Source: Hepsetus odoe (lineage: Eukaryota; Chordata; Actinopteri; Characiformes; Hepsetidae). From it: a DNA stretch of 64,000 bases. The notes below the pieces were generated by a model. It saw nothing but the letters and a program-made list of their open reading frames with translations. It made no database searches and was not told the origin of the DNA. Below, piece after piece: positions 21,764-32,334 of the stretch (position 1 is the first letter of the stretch; each line of letters starts with the position of its first letter). Made by a program: the position numbers and the translations under genes. Where the stretch lies: the NCBI GenBank assembly GCA_017165825.1, contig CM029380.1, positions 23,902,581-23,966,580 of the forward strand, read 5' to 3'.

Positions 21764-24184
21764 GTTTATAACTACCTCTAGCCCACCACTGACACCATTA
21801 GGGAATGGGGTCAGCATGCAGGGGGAAAAACAAGGGCTAAAAATAGCTGCAAGAGGACCCCAACTTCCCGACCCACATTGTCCATTTAGAAAACGTCACA
21901 CTTGCAAGAGTTCCACAGATGACAACGTACAATGTATGAAAAAATGCATTTACACACTCTCTACAAAAACACACTGCTGCACATTTGAACAAATTGCTGT
22001 TGTTCAGATGATTGGTGTTCAAAATGGTACATTTTATATATATTTATATATAAATAAACACAAACTACACTAAAAGTACTTCAAAAGTTAAAATGTCAAA
22101 AGTTATTTACAGATGTTTTAACTTGTATATGCTTGTTTGTGTGCAAGAATATTAAAAGATTTTATCAAATGTATGTCCCTTACAGTGAAAAAGTAAGTAA
22201 ACTATTGCAATACAAACTTTCTAGTGCGGCCTAGGCAACTGCCACCAACTGCATCATATTCTTTTGGATGAAGGAAAAAAATTCATTATTGCCATCTAAG
22301 GATTTGGCTTATATCGATTCACTTTTAGTTACATTCTCTGGACGAAGGAGGGGACAGGCTCGTCCAGGGGGCTTAAGTGCATATACCCTGGTATATAAAT
22401 TGGGCATTTAGCTCAGTTTATACAACAGTATAAGATGTTTAAACCTTGGTCCAGATTTTTTAAAAAGTCAAACTCAAATATTTGTACAAGGTATTTATTC
22501 CTCAGAGACATTACATCCATTCATCCAGCCTTAAAAACCAAGATTTTACATTTTATACATTTGGGACTGCAGAAAAGTGTCCCTACATGCAGTAGTTGCA
22601 TTCAGAGCCATTATGTCTCAGTTATTTCAGCCCTCCTGTTTAAACAAATTATAGCAAACTCAAACCGACTATTCCTAACACTTACAGAGACATAAGAGCT
22701 TTGTTAATTGAGCATGGTACTGTGACCGAATAAGGCCTGTACAGGCAGTACCAAAACCATGTTCTCCTGTAAATGTGTTGTTTGTAGATGATAGTGTTTC
22801 AAATACAAGGACCTGGAAGACCTTAAGAGCTTGGATGTATTGTGATTACTAAGCTTGGCATTTTAAGTACAAAACTAGGTTTTTAATCATTTTGATTTGA
22901 ATTTGCAGTCAGAACTGGGCTTGCTGTAGCCAGGACTCTTCTTTTAGGCTTACTATCACCATTTAGTGCTTCATAAAGAACTAAGTGGAAAATACATGGG
23001 AACATCTTACCTGCAGGGCCCTTCATCAAGTTATGGGTTTTTTTCCCCAAATACTAGACCCTAGCAAGACACCAAACATGGCAGAATCAGTACAATTTGC
23101 AGATATTTTATTATGGGAAATTTTTGACGTGTTTAATACTTTTCTCATAGGGTTTTAATCTTTTTGTCCTTGGAGATGATGATGGAAGATGTGTGTTGAT
23201 TTTTCCGTTATTGATGGCATCAAAGCAATGAAGCTGACGGTAAAGTTTTACCTGTTTTATAGACTTACACAGCACATAAAAATCAGCACATTACGTGCTC
23301 TTGATATGACCGTCACTGTGATTTCTGCTCTTCAATAGGTGTCTGGTGCAACCTCTTAATACAGTTAAAGTGGCCTCAAAATAAAGTCACGTTTATCATG
23401 GTACATTGCATTTTGTAGCTCAGCACTCACAATTTTGTTTCACGTTTTCATTTCATTCTTTCACTACAATATTCAGCATGCGTTACACCCAAGCACTGGA
23501 AATGGCCCATGGCAATAAAGAAACCTGCTGGTGTATTTAAATTAGATTAACAACGAGGATTAAATGTAACCTTCTTCATATGCTACTGCAGTTCTTCAGG
23601 ATACGCCATCAAAAAATACGAATTTCTAGTCTTTAAACCAAAACTTTAAATTCATGAAGAAGGTGAATAAGCATGGTTCCAGTAAATGCAATGGTTAGAT
23701 TTTTTTATTCCTGACACTATGCATCTTCGAGTGAACTCCAGAAACTCTTTAAAGAATTACTTGCCAATTAGGATGGCTTGAAGACAAGCAAACATTCATG
23801 AGAGAACGGACCAAACGGGTGAATCTTCAAACATGTTTTTTTATGAGAGATGATACTGAGGAGTCTTTTTGGCAGGATTTAATCGCAATAAATTAAACAG
23901 CAGAGATAAAAACCTGCAAACTCATACGGCACACTCGGCAGGAACAGCAGCAGAGCAGACAGACAGGCCTCCTGTCCAAGAGTGAAAGAATCTAATACAG
24001 ACAGGGAAAAACATCACATCTCTGGTATTAGAAAAATTCACACCATGGCTTTTTCTCTCCATGCTATAAAGCACAGAAAACTCCCAGTCGCACTGAAAAA
24101 CCTCCTCCCAACAGGCACATGCTACACGCAAACTAGCGCTTCCGTTCCGTCACGCCCTAGGCTTCGAACTCGCGATTCACACAT
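21764..24184 (-). other. Kelch 5' flank and probable long 3' UTR of rad23a
   Basis: No ORF of recognisable content. The stretch just below the rad23a stop (24185) has several minus-strand AATAAA hexamers (for example near 23108, 22494 and 22050), so a 3' UTR of roughly 1-2 kb is plausible. The segment nearest 21764 should hold the Kelch promoter. No TATA box stands out. Confidence 0.45.
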
Positions 24185-27100
24185 TCACTCGTCGTCGAAG
24201 GTCTGCTGGAGAAGGAAGTTGGCTGCAAGGTTCTCGTTCTTTTCGCAGGCGAAATAAGCCTGGATGACTAGTCCCTCTGGAAAACCCAGGGCTTTTAACT
24301 GCAGGACAAAGACACAAGAGGGAACAAAATGGTTTAGGAAACCAGTACCACTGCAACTCTGACCTTGGGTTCACTGAGACACTGCCTTCAAAAGCCTACA
24401 GTACTACAGCCTGACCTGCAAGTCCTTTGAGATCACACATGATCTTGTTAATATTTTGCAGACAACTATAAGACATTGTGTTAAATGTGTGTAGGAACAA
24501 GCAGAACAAGCGGACACACAGCCCCACCCACTAGCTGCCCACTTTTGAGATTCAAAGGGTTTAAAAAGCTCAGTGAGATGATATAGTGGACAACTAGCTT
24601 AAAACAGAAAATGAAAGTTTAGTGATGAAGACGACAGCTCTCAGTGACAGACACGTTCTGATGTTCATCTAGTGTATATTCGAGGTTGGTGTGTTGAGTG
24701 TAGGTGCTGCGGTCGTCACTTGACGGGACGTCTTTCTGAGATCCTAACACAAATTTACAAAGTAGAGGAAGTCAGCAGTAATATCCTCCCACATTTGTGC
24801 AGCCCAACTTAAAATAGACCCCCATGACCCTAGCGAGGCAACGCACATGACCTTAGTGAGGATAAGCAGTTAAGAAAATGGCTGGATGGGTGGGTACAGT
24901 GATCCTCCTTCCCTCTATCCTCTGAGCCTGCTGCTCAGCAGAAATCTGTTAGCGGACAGTGTTAGACACTGTGGTGCTTCTTCTAACTCTGAAGATGCAC
25001 GTGATAGAACTCACCCTGCAAGTGTTGGAGGTATTTCGTGATGAGTCCTAGCTATTGGGAGGCAACTAGATTCATCCAAATTTTGACGTATTTATTACTT
25101 AACCTTGCTTGTTTGCACAATTATTTATTAGTGTGAAATTATCGCACCTGCACTGAATACAGTGTCGTACTGTTTTCATCACTTATTTTCATGCACCAAT
25201 CTCTATAACACACTCAAACATTCCTGTCTCGGATCAATGTCCTCTGTTGTTTTTGTACTGTCTGCACTTGTTGTAGTCTTATGTCAATCCTCTCCTGAAC
25301 TAATGTTTTTTAATTTCACCTGGTAGGTTGAAATGACATTAAAACTCGACTTGACTGATAAAATGCATAAAAAAGTCGTACCCTTTCGATGGCCTCTTTC
25401 TCCTGCTGGGTGACTTGGATGTAGCTGGTCTGAGGAGCTCCGTGTGCCTGCGCTGCCTCTGCCTCGCCTCCCAGTGGCTCATTGAGCATCTGCACAAAGC
25501 GCTCCTGGTGCTGCGTGATTTGCTGCAAGCAAAATTGAACTTTCAGCACATCCGCAACTTTAGCAGTGTTCAAAAATCTCTTGCACAAACACGAGTCCCA
25601 AGATCTCCTGATTTAGGAGGAAAATTGCTGCATGAAGGTCAACAGTGCAATGAACTGACATGAGGCTGGAAACCTGACCAAAACACTACACACACACACA
25701 CCAGTAAGCTTTATAAAATCTGGTAGCTAAGTTGCTTTGGGAGTTTTAAGCTACGACCTGGGCAGCTGGTGTTTTGTAATAGTTGGGAGGTTTAATAACC
25801 TTTCGTTCATGTGATGGTATTTCATTGTGAAGGAGTGCTGCCTTATGCATGAAAAATACTTATTTTGAAACTCAGGGGAAAATGTAAACCTAATAAAACT
25901 GTGTTATTATAGGAGTCCATTTTTTTCTCCCTCCATATGAAAGTCAGTTTAAGCCTACAACAAAATGAAACTTCATAGGTCTCTGATCTGATGCATCCTT
26001 TTATTTACCACTAGAGGTTTATTACATTTTAGGGTTTGAGAGGTCCAGATCTGATTCAGCTGGAAAAAACCAAAAAGCATCATCAGTTCATAACCTACAT
26101 CAGAAAAAAAAGCCATGAAGGACAGGCTCCCCCCTCTCTGTGCTCCAACTGAACCCAGATGACTGGCTTAGATCACAGACGTTAATCCCAATAAATGAGC
26201 AAGTGAAGTGGAAGAGGAGCCATCTAGTTTTCATATTCATATAATATTCAAAATCACTTCAACAACAATCTTTGCACTGGGTAAAAGTGAACGTCTCGGG
26301 CAGCGCTTCACCTGTAGTAGCTGCGGGTTGTCCCGGCCCAGTTGCTGCAGCAGTGCGGGCAGGAGTGCAGGGTTTTGCTGGATGATCTGCCGCATCTGCT
26401 GGAACTGTGGCTGGTTCCTCAGGAACTCCAGAGGGTTACCTGACGCTGGTGAGGGCTGTGGGGCAGCAGACATCGCACCTGTTCACAGTATAGAGAGGGG
26501 CTGTACAGGAGTCTGCCCAGGCCCAAACACGGCACCAGTGCACAAAAGTCAGGACCAAGGGTTAGCGCAAATATCGTTACTAAAAAAAAAATAAATAAAT
26601 AAAAAAAATACAAAGGGTGTTAAGCGATGGTGAAAAAAATAATCTATTTCTATAAACGCCCATGCCAGTCTTCTAGTCTTTTGGGTTATGGACTTAATTT
26701 AAGATGCCAGGGCAGTGTGCTCTAGTGTGGGCTTTCTTCAAGGTTACACCAACAAACCATACACGTGTTATTCGTTCAAGCTCAGGGGAAAGCCAAAGTC
26801 ACGCCCATGCATGACATTTAAATTTCTTATCAGAGGAAAAATGCTGGAGACTCACCCATCGCTGCTGCAGGAGGTTGAGGTCTCTCCGTTTGTGGGGCAG
26901 GAGCAGGGGCTGAAGAAGGGGCAGGGGCAGGGGCAGGGGCAGGAGCAGGCGCAGGGGCTGGGGCAGGAGCAGGGGCAGGAGCAGGGGCGGCAGCTGGAGT
27001 CGGTCGCACTACTTCCTGTGGAGGCTGCTCTAACTCAGGCGGAATGCCCTGAAAGAGCACAAACTTAGGTAAACTTACAGCTAGTTAATCTTATTTCTAA

Positions 27101-30100
27101 AAACAAAGGAACACAATGTCGTTCATCCAGAAGAAGCTAAAAAGGAGGATTCTCTCACCATGAGAAGGTACTCCACTGCTCGGTCAGGATTGTTGTAGCT
27201 TGCTCTCAACGCAGCAATGACCTGCTCCCTCTCGTATCCCATGGACATGATCTCTGTAACCAAATTCTCATACGCCTGTCCTGTCACTGACCACAAGAAC
27301 CAAAAACAAACCTTCAGACCTTCTTGAAGTCTCTTCAAATGGTTTAAACTGCAGAAACAAACCCCATACCTAATATTGATGCTGCTTCTTCTAGAAGACC
27401 CAATTCCTCCATCATGCTTGAGCAGAAATGAAAGAAACAGTGATGCTGAGCACATTGGAACTTAAGGCCTTTTTTACAAAGTTAGTGGTGACCAGAGCCG
27501 GTGACCTGCACAGTTCAGTGAGTTTCCTGCTCGCTCAAATCTGGTTAGGTTCATCTTAGAATTACTGGGTTCAATGTCTGAGGAGATAACTGCCAAACTG
27601 TGCAGGACACCGACTCTCCAGGGCTGGAGTTAGACACCCCTAAGACAGATCCATCAACAACTCCTTACCTGGCAGCTGAGAGGGCGGCAGCAGGGATGCT
27701 ATGCTGCTCCTGCTGGAATGTTTGAGGCTGGGCTGTCTGAGGCTGCTCTGGTTGGGCTGTCTGTGACTGGGCCGCTTGGGTCTGGGCCGTTTGCAGCTGC
27801 TCCGCTGGGGCAGGCTCTGTATTTGCACTCAGTGTCTCAAGTGACTCTGCCTGAGCGCCTGTAGCAGTCGGGGTGACCAGGGGTGCTGCAGTGGTCGGGG
27901 CAGGAGGTTCAACTGATGGTGCCACTTCTACTGGGGCGGAGGCAGGTGTGTTTGTGGGGATGGGTGTAGGTGTTTGGATCGGGGCCGGGGCAGGGGCAGG
28001 GGCAGGGGCAGGCGTTGGGGTAGGCGTGGCTATGGTTACTGGGGCAGGGGCTTCTAGGGCGGAAGAAGGGGTAGGTGTGGTGAGAACCTGTGGTGATACA
28101 TCAGGAAAGGGAACAGCAACCACAGGAGGAGCAGCAGGAGGCTGTGGAGGTGCAGCTGGTTTAGGCTGTAAGAAAAACTCAGTCACTGAAAAAATCCAAA
28201 ACTGACAATCTTTCTTATAAAAACAGCAAAGTGCAGGTTTGCTTCTCCAATGGGACGGCCATTAACTATATTTTAGGAATTACTTTTACATTATTCCATA
28301 TACATGACAGTTTTGTAGATATTCAGCTCTGCGTATGGACTGTAAAAATGTTTACACCTGCTAAAAGTAAAAAAAAAAAATGCAGAAATAGGGATCAATA
28401 GATGCACCATATTAATGATTATATATGTGCAGATTTTCTCAATCATTCCTCACTCATTATTTTATCAGCCTCACCGGGGGATATGCTACAGCCTGGGTAA
28501 TGAAGTTACAAACCAGAACACAGAGCTAAACATCTACTTTTTCCTACAGAGAAGTTATTACAGAGACGATGTCTGTTAAACAAAAGTCTTACCTTTGTAA
28601 CCATGACCACCACAAAGTTCTTCTCCTCTATTTTGTATTCCTTTAGAGCTACGTCATCGTTCAAGATTTTACCTGCAGTGAATGAATGATACAAGTCCCA
28701 TTATTCATGCTTAATAAATAACAGTAACAGCAAGACATTAATGTTACAGAACCATAAATAAAGACCAACGCAAAAATAAACGAGAAACGATTAAGATGAA
28801 GAAAGGATGGATCTCTTACCTGCATATATTAATTTCTGTCCAGCTACAGGATACGCCTCCTTGCCCTTTTCCGCTTCAATCTTCTCTTTAAGGGCCCGAA
28901 CCTGCCAGGGGAATAAAAAGGTATAACTACAGATACAGACTGGCCTTTAAAATATTCAAATTTCAATAAAAATAATAGAAAAATTTGATTTATTTGTTCA
29001 AGCAAATTTCTGATTAAAGAGATAAGATTAAAACATCATTGTACATCCTTAATGCTGCAAATTTCTCAAAACATGCAAATTTGAACTTTACATATAATTA
29101 TATATAATAAATATTTTATTGTATTAATCCTGCCCAGCACTAGTGTCCCACCAATGAAACTGGTCCAAACTGACAGGGACAAAATGAAGATCCAGTCATT
29201 GTTCCCTCATCTGCAGAATTCTAATATTTTCCTGCCGTTCCAGGAAGTCTTGGGATGGGGACCCATCTTCTGATGATGTATGTTAAAGGTGGGAGCATTT
29301 TCTTTGTTTGTTGTAATCCATGCCAAATGGGCAGTTACCAGGTTTAGCAATACATGATTGGCACATACAGTCATTTTTTCATGTTTTGCTTCTCCAGATC
29401 TTCCTGAAGGACAGTGTTGTTGTCTCTCATTTTCAGTCCAGTCTCTGTACCTGAGCAGTTCTCCAGATCTTCCTGAAGGACAGTTTTGTTGTCTCTCATT
29501 TTCAGTCCAGTCTCTGAACCTGAGCAGTTCTCCAGATCTTCCTGAAGGACAGTTTTGTTGTCTCTCATTTTCAGTCTAGTCTCTGTACCTGAGCAGTTAG
29601 TTTTTTGTTGGTTAATCCACACAGTGATCTACGTCTGAACCTTCAAGCAGAACAAAGCGTCTAACTTAAGACATGAAGCAGTGAAGAACCAGGAGCAGAT
29701 GATTCCAGATGATCAGTTTACTGATGATGCTGAACCCTGAGTGATTGGAACCCCTATAACCTTATCTATAACCATGTATCTTTAGACACTCTTGAGCATG
29801 AAAACATTAGTTTGAATATTTTTTTTATCTACTCAATATGTCAAAGATATGACACTATTTAAATTGTATTTTTGGACCAAGAAGGTGATTCACTGGCAAT
29901 ATATAAAGAAATGATGGGCCCAACGGTCCTGTATGTGGAATCCTCTGTGGCGTGTTTGAGCAATGCATTCTGGGTATTGTAGTTTGGGATGAAAACGCAA
30001 AAAACGAAATGAGAAAGGGGATGCAAAGCTAAAATATATGCTATTTAAGGCAGTAATACCCATTCAGAGGTTACAGCTGATATATTCAGTGCATTATTCA

Positions 30101-30697
30101 TCTAAAGTATTTTTGTTCATTATGTATTTGTTCATACACATTTTTCAACAATTTCAATATCTAACACTTTTCTAACACCCAAACACAAAAAACCCAAATT
30201 TCTCGGTTTTCTGCGAATTATTTACACACTTAAAAGACATTTTACCCAGCATATGTAGTTTAAATACCGGGCTCCACTTGTGCTTAGCAGTGTTTGTGTG
30301 TCTTTTTGGAATTCATCCGTTCCACCTTAAACAGCGCAGCGGTTCGCGTGCCGGGACTCGGCCGCCAGAGCGTGCACGCCGCTCCGTTTAAGGTGGAACG
30401 GGGAATTCGAAAAACTTTAGCCTCCTGGTCATGTGCGCGTAAGTGCACCGTCATTCTGGGCCGGAAAGTTGGCAGCCGCAGCGCTGGCCTTTTGCAGGAG
30501 AGCGGTCTGGAGGCTGGGTGTGGGGTTTTTACCCCTCTCCGCTCAACGGTGGGTTTGTTTTGCCCCCCGGGGCCGGGGCCGAGGCCGCCCCGCCGGCCGC
30601 CTGCCCTCACCCCCCCGCGGCCACTCACCGACAGCTCCTCGTCGATCTGGACCTTGAAGGTTTGCTGCTGGAGAGTTTTCAGCGTGATCGTCAACAT
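24185..30697 (-). CDS. rad23a: RAD23 UV excision repair / proteasome shuttle protein (10 exons)
   Basis: Ubiquitin receptor that delivers substrates to the proteasome and stabilises XPC in nucleotide excision repair. Exons 5' to 3': 30697-30629, 28901-28820, 28672-28593, 28165-27669, 27416-27370, 27286-27159, 27048-26856, 26478-26312, 25522-25382, 24298-24185; 1,518 bp, 505 aa. Seen: UBL (1-77, starting MLTITLKTLQQQTFK), linker, UBA1 (about 262-303, NLVTEIMSMGYEREQVIAAL), second linker, XPC-binding/STI1 region (about 379-435, NPLEFLRNQPQFQQMRQ) and UBA2 ending FLLQQTFDDE. Both linkers are long Pro/Ala runs, making the protein larger than human RAD23A (about 363 aa) or RAD23B (about 409 aa). 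UBA1 and GFPEG resemble RAD23B, while the end and the calr neighbour favour rad23a. Start: the in-frame ATG at 30697 in a CpG-rich promoter. Confidence 0.93.
26893..26990 (+). repeat. G-rich hexanucleotide repeat encoding (Ala-Pro)n of RAD23
   Basis: On the + strand this is a near-perfect ggggca/gggagca array; on the gene strand it encodes alternating Ala and Pro. A second such tract lies at about 27975-28020. The runs of four G at short spacing satisfy simple G-quadruplex patterns. Confidence 0.85.
29390..29935. mobile_element. Tc1-like nonautonomous element with 69-bp internal repeats (copy 3)
   Basis: Three 69-bp units start at 29392, 29461 and 29530. They are followed by a unique tail (cttcaagcagaacaaagcgt, gatgattccagatgatcag) shared with the other two copies. 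It sits in intron 1 of rad23a. Confidence 0.7.
29965..29983 (-). promoter_or_regulatory. ZNF143/SBS-like motif in rad23a intron 1
   Basis: The minus strand reads ACTACAATACCCAGAATGC, one base from the classical vertebrate ZNF143-type element ACTACAATTCCCAGAATGC. Binding is inferred from motif similarity only. Confidence 0.45.
30308..30411. repeat. Imperfect palindrome near the rad23a promoter
   Basis: Outer arms are GAATTC plus CCGTTCCACCTTAAAC at 30309-30332 and the complement at 30389-30411, interrupted only by a 1-2 base difference. The GC-rich spacer has partial internal pairing. It could form a long hairpin. Confidence 0.7.
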
Positions 30698-30730
30698 CGT
30701 CAACGGCGGTCAAATACCGAACATACACTC
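30550..30730 (-). promoter_or_regulatory. CpG-island promoter region of rad23a
   Basis: Dense CpG and GC-rich runs around the first coding exon and its donor (30628-30623). No TATA box is evident, in keeping with a housekeeping promoter. A 13/14 CTCF-like core lies about 140 bp upstream at 30834-30847. Confidence 0.5.
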
Positions 30731-30833
30731 ACACACACGCCGTCTCACACACACGGTCTGTCACACACTCTCTCATACACAAACACACACGGCTTTAGAT
30801 GTGACTCAGCTTTCTGGCTGGGAAAACGGCGCT

Positions 30834-30847
30834 GCGCCCCCTGGCGG
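30834..30847 (-). promoter_or_regulatory. CTCF-like core motif upstream of rad23a
   Basis: The minus strand reads CCGCCAGGGGGCGC, 13 of 14 positions against CCASYAGRKGGCRS. Its orientation is convergent with the + strand motif at 2679. Confidence 0.4.
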
Positions 30848-30919
30848 TGACTGGAGGAAGAGCAGGAGAGCTGTAATCACATACCTTATAAGGCGCCACC
30901 CTGGAACACAAACCCACAC

Positions 30920-31250
30920 TTAAACTAACTCAAAGCCCCTCAAACTCAGATTGAAACTCACAAACTCAGACTCAAACAAACTCACACAAACTCACATAAT
31001 CTCAGATTTAAACAAACTCAGGCTCAAACACACAAACTGAGACTCACAAACTCACACAATCTCAGACTTACACAAACTCAGGCTCAAACACAATCTGCTA
31101 ACTCAACTCAAACTAACTCAAACCCTCTCAAACTCAGATTTCAACTCACAAACTCAGACTCACACAAACTTAAAAGAACACACACAAACTCAAACAAATA
31201 AACACAATCTCAGACTTACACAAACTCAGGCTCAAATAAAACCACACAAG
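30920..31250. repeat. Irregular ACTCA-rich minisatellite
   Basis: Degenerate tandem repetition of phrases such as acaaactcagactc and caaactcacac over about 330 bp, 5' of rad23a. Confidence 0.8.
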
Positions 31251-31304
31251 GGCACCCAAACAAACACATACATTCACACAAAGTCAGAATCACAGAATGC
31301 ACCT

Positions 31305-31740
31305 CAATACTAATCACACCTCCTTCCTGAATAACTTTTGTTTTTCTCTCCTTCTTCCCCACATCCATAAACCTCCTCTTTGTCCTTCCTCTTCTCCTAT
31401 TGCTTGGCAGCTCCATCCTGACCATCCTTCTCCCAGTATATTCCAAGGCCCAAGGTTGTGAGTTTGAGTCCCAGACCAGTAGGTTGGCTTAAAGTAAAAA
31501 GGAAGGTCATTTCATTTCATCCAACCTCGGCTGTCCCTCAAATATACTCGTCCCTCCCACCGCAAATATCTTTAACTCTGATACCTCCACCTCCACCACC
31601 TGTCTTTTCATCAGCCTCACCAACTCCATCCCGTATAACATAGCTGGTCTCACTACCGTCCTACATATCTTTCCTTTCACTCTTGCTGGCGCTTCATCTG
31701 TCACAGACGACTCCTGTCACTCTTCTCCACCCATTCCCAC
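31305..31740 (-). mobile_element. LINE 3'-end fragments, rearranged
   Basis: Two pieces of the RTE-like ORF tail on the minus strand: 31305-31445 (YTGRRMVRMELPSNRRRGR, KRRFMDV) and 31520-31740 (KICRTVVRPAMLYGMELV). They are separated by ~40 bp of a family-A SINE (31455-31490). This is an old, broken insertion in the calr-rad23a intergenic region. Confidence 0.7.
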
Positions 31741-31961
31741 CTGCATGCACTCTCTTCCACACTCTGTTACTCTGAACTGTCCACCTTGAGTATTTAAACT
31801 CCAGCGTTTGTATGTAGTTCAACTAAACTCACTAAAGGTGGATTCTGAATGAAGCCCAGCTGTTGGAATGAACGGAGAATGTGCACTTTATGTGAATTAG
31901 GATGCAACATCTGCACTTAATTAACAATAAAAGTAAGAAAGCCAAGTGTTTAAGAAAATTA

Positions 31962-31967
31962 TTTATT
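31962..31967 (-). terminator. Candidate polyadenylation signal of calr
   Basis: Minus-strand AATAAA about 370 nt below the calr stop codon. Confidence 0.4.
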
Positions 31968-32334
31968 TAAAAAAAAAGTGCAAACAACCTAAAAATGATA
32001 CTCATCATTTCCCCCCAAGAAATTAGGATGATAATCAAAATTCCTTTTCATTTTGCAAGTGAAGGTGAGTGGAGGAGCCGGGTAGCAGCAATAGAAAAAA
32101 ATCCAGGGCACAATAATAAAATTAACTTATGATTGGAACTAAAGAGGTGGAGGGTGGACAAAAAAAAAAAAAAATCTCACCACATAAAACAAAAACACAG
32201 AACACACCCTTACTCTACTGTCCCAGGCCTGTAGTAAAAGCCCCACAGTAGGAGCTCTGCTCAGTGGGTGAAGATCAGTAGGTTATCCTAAGACTCGGAT
32301 TGTACAGAGATGCTCTCAGACGCTCCTGCGGTGT

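Noticed and set aside
27873..28205. Gly/Ala/Val-rich ORF on the + strand
   Set aside because: Antisense of the Pro/Ala-rich rad23a exon 4; low-complexity DNA is open in several frames.
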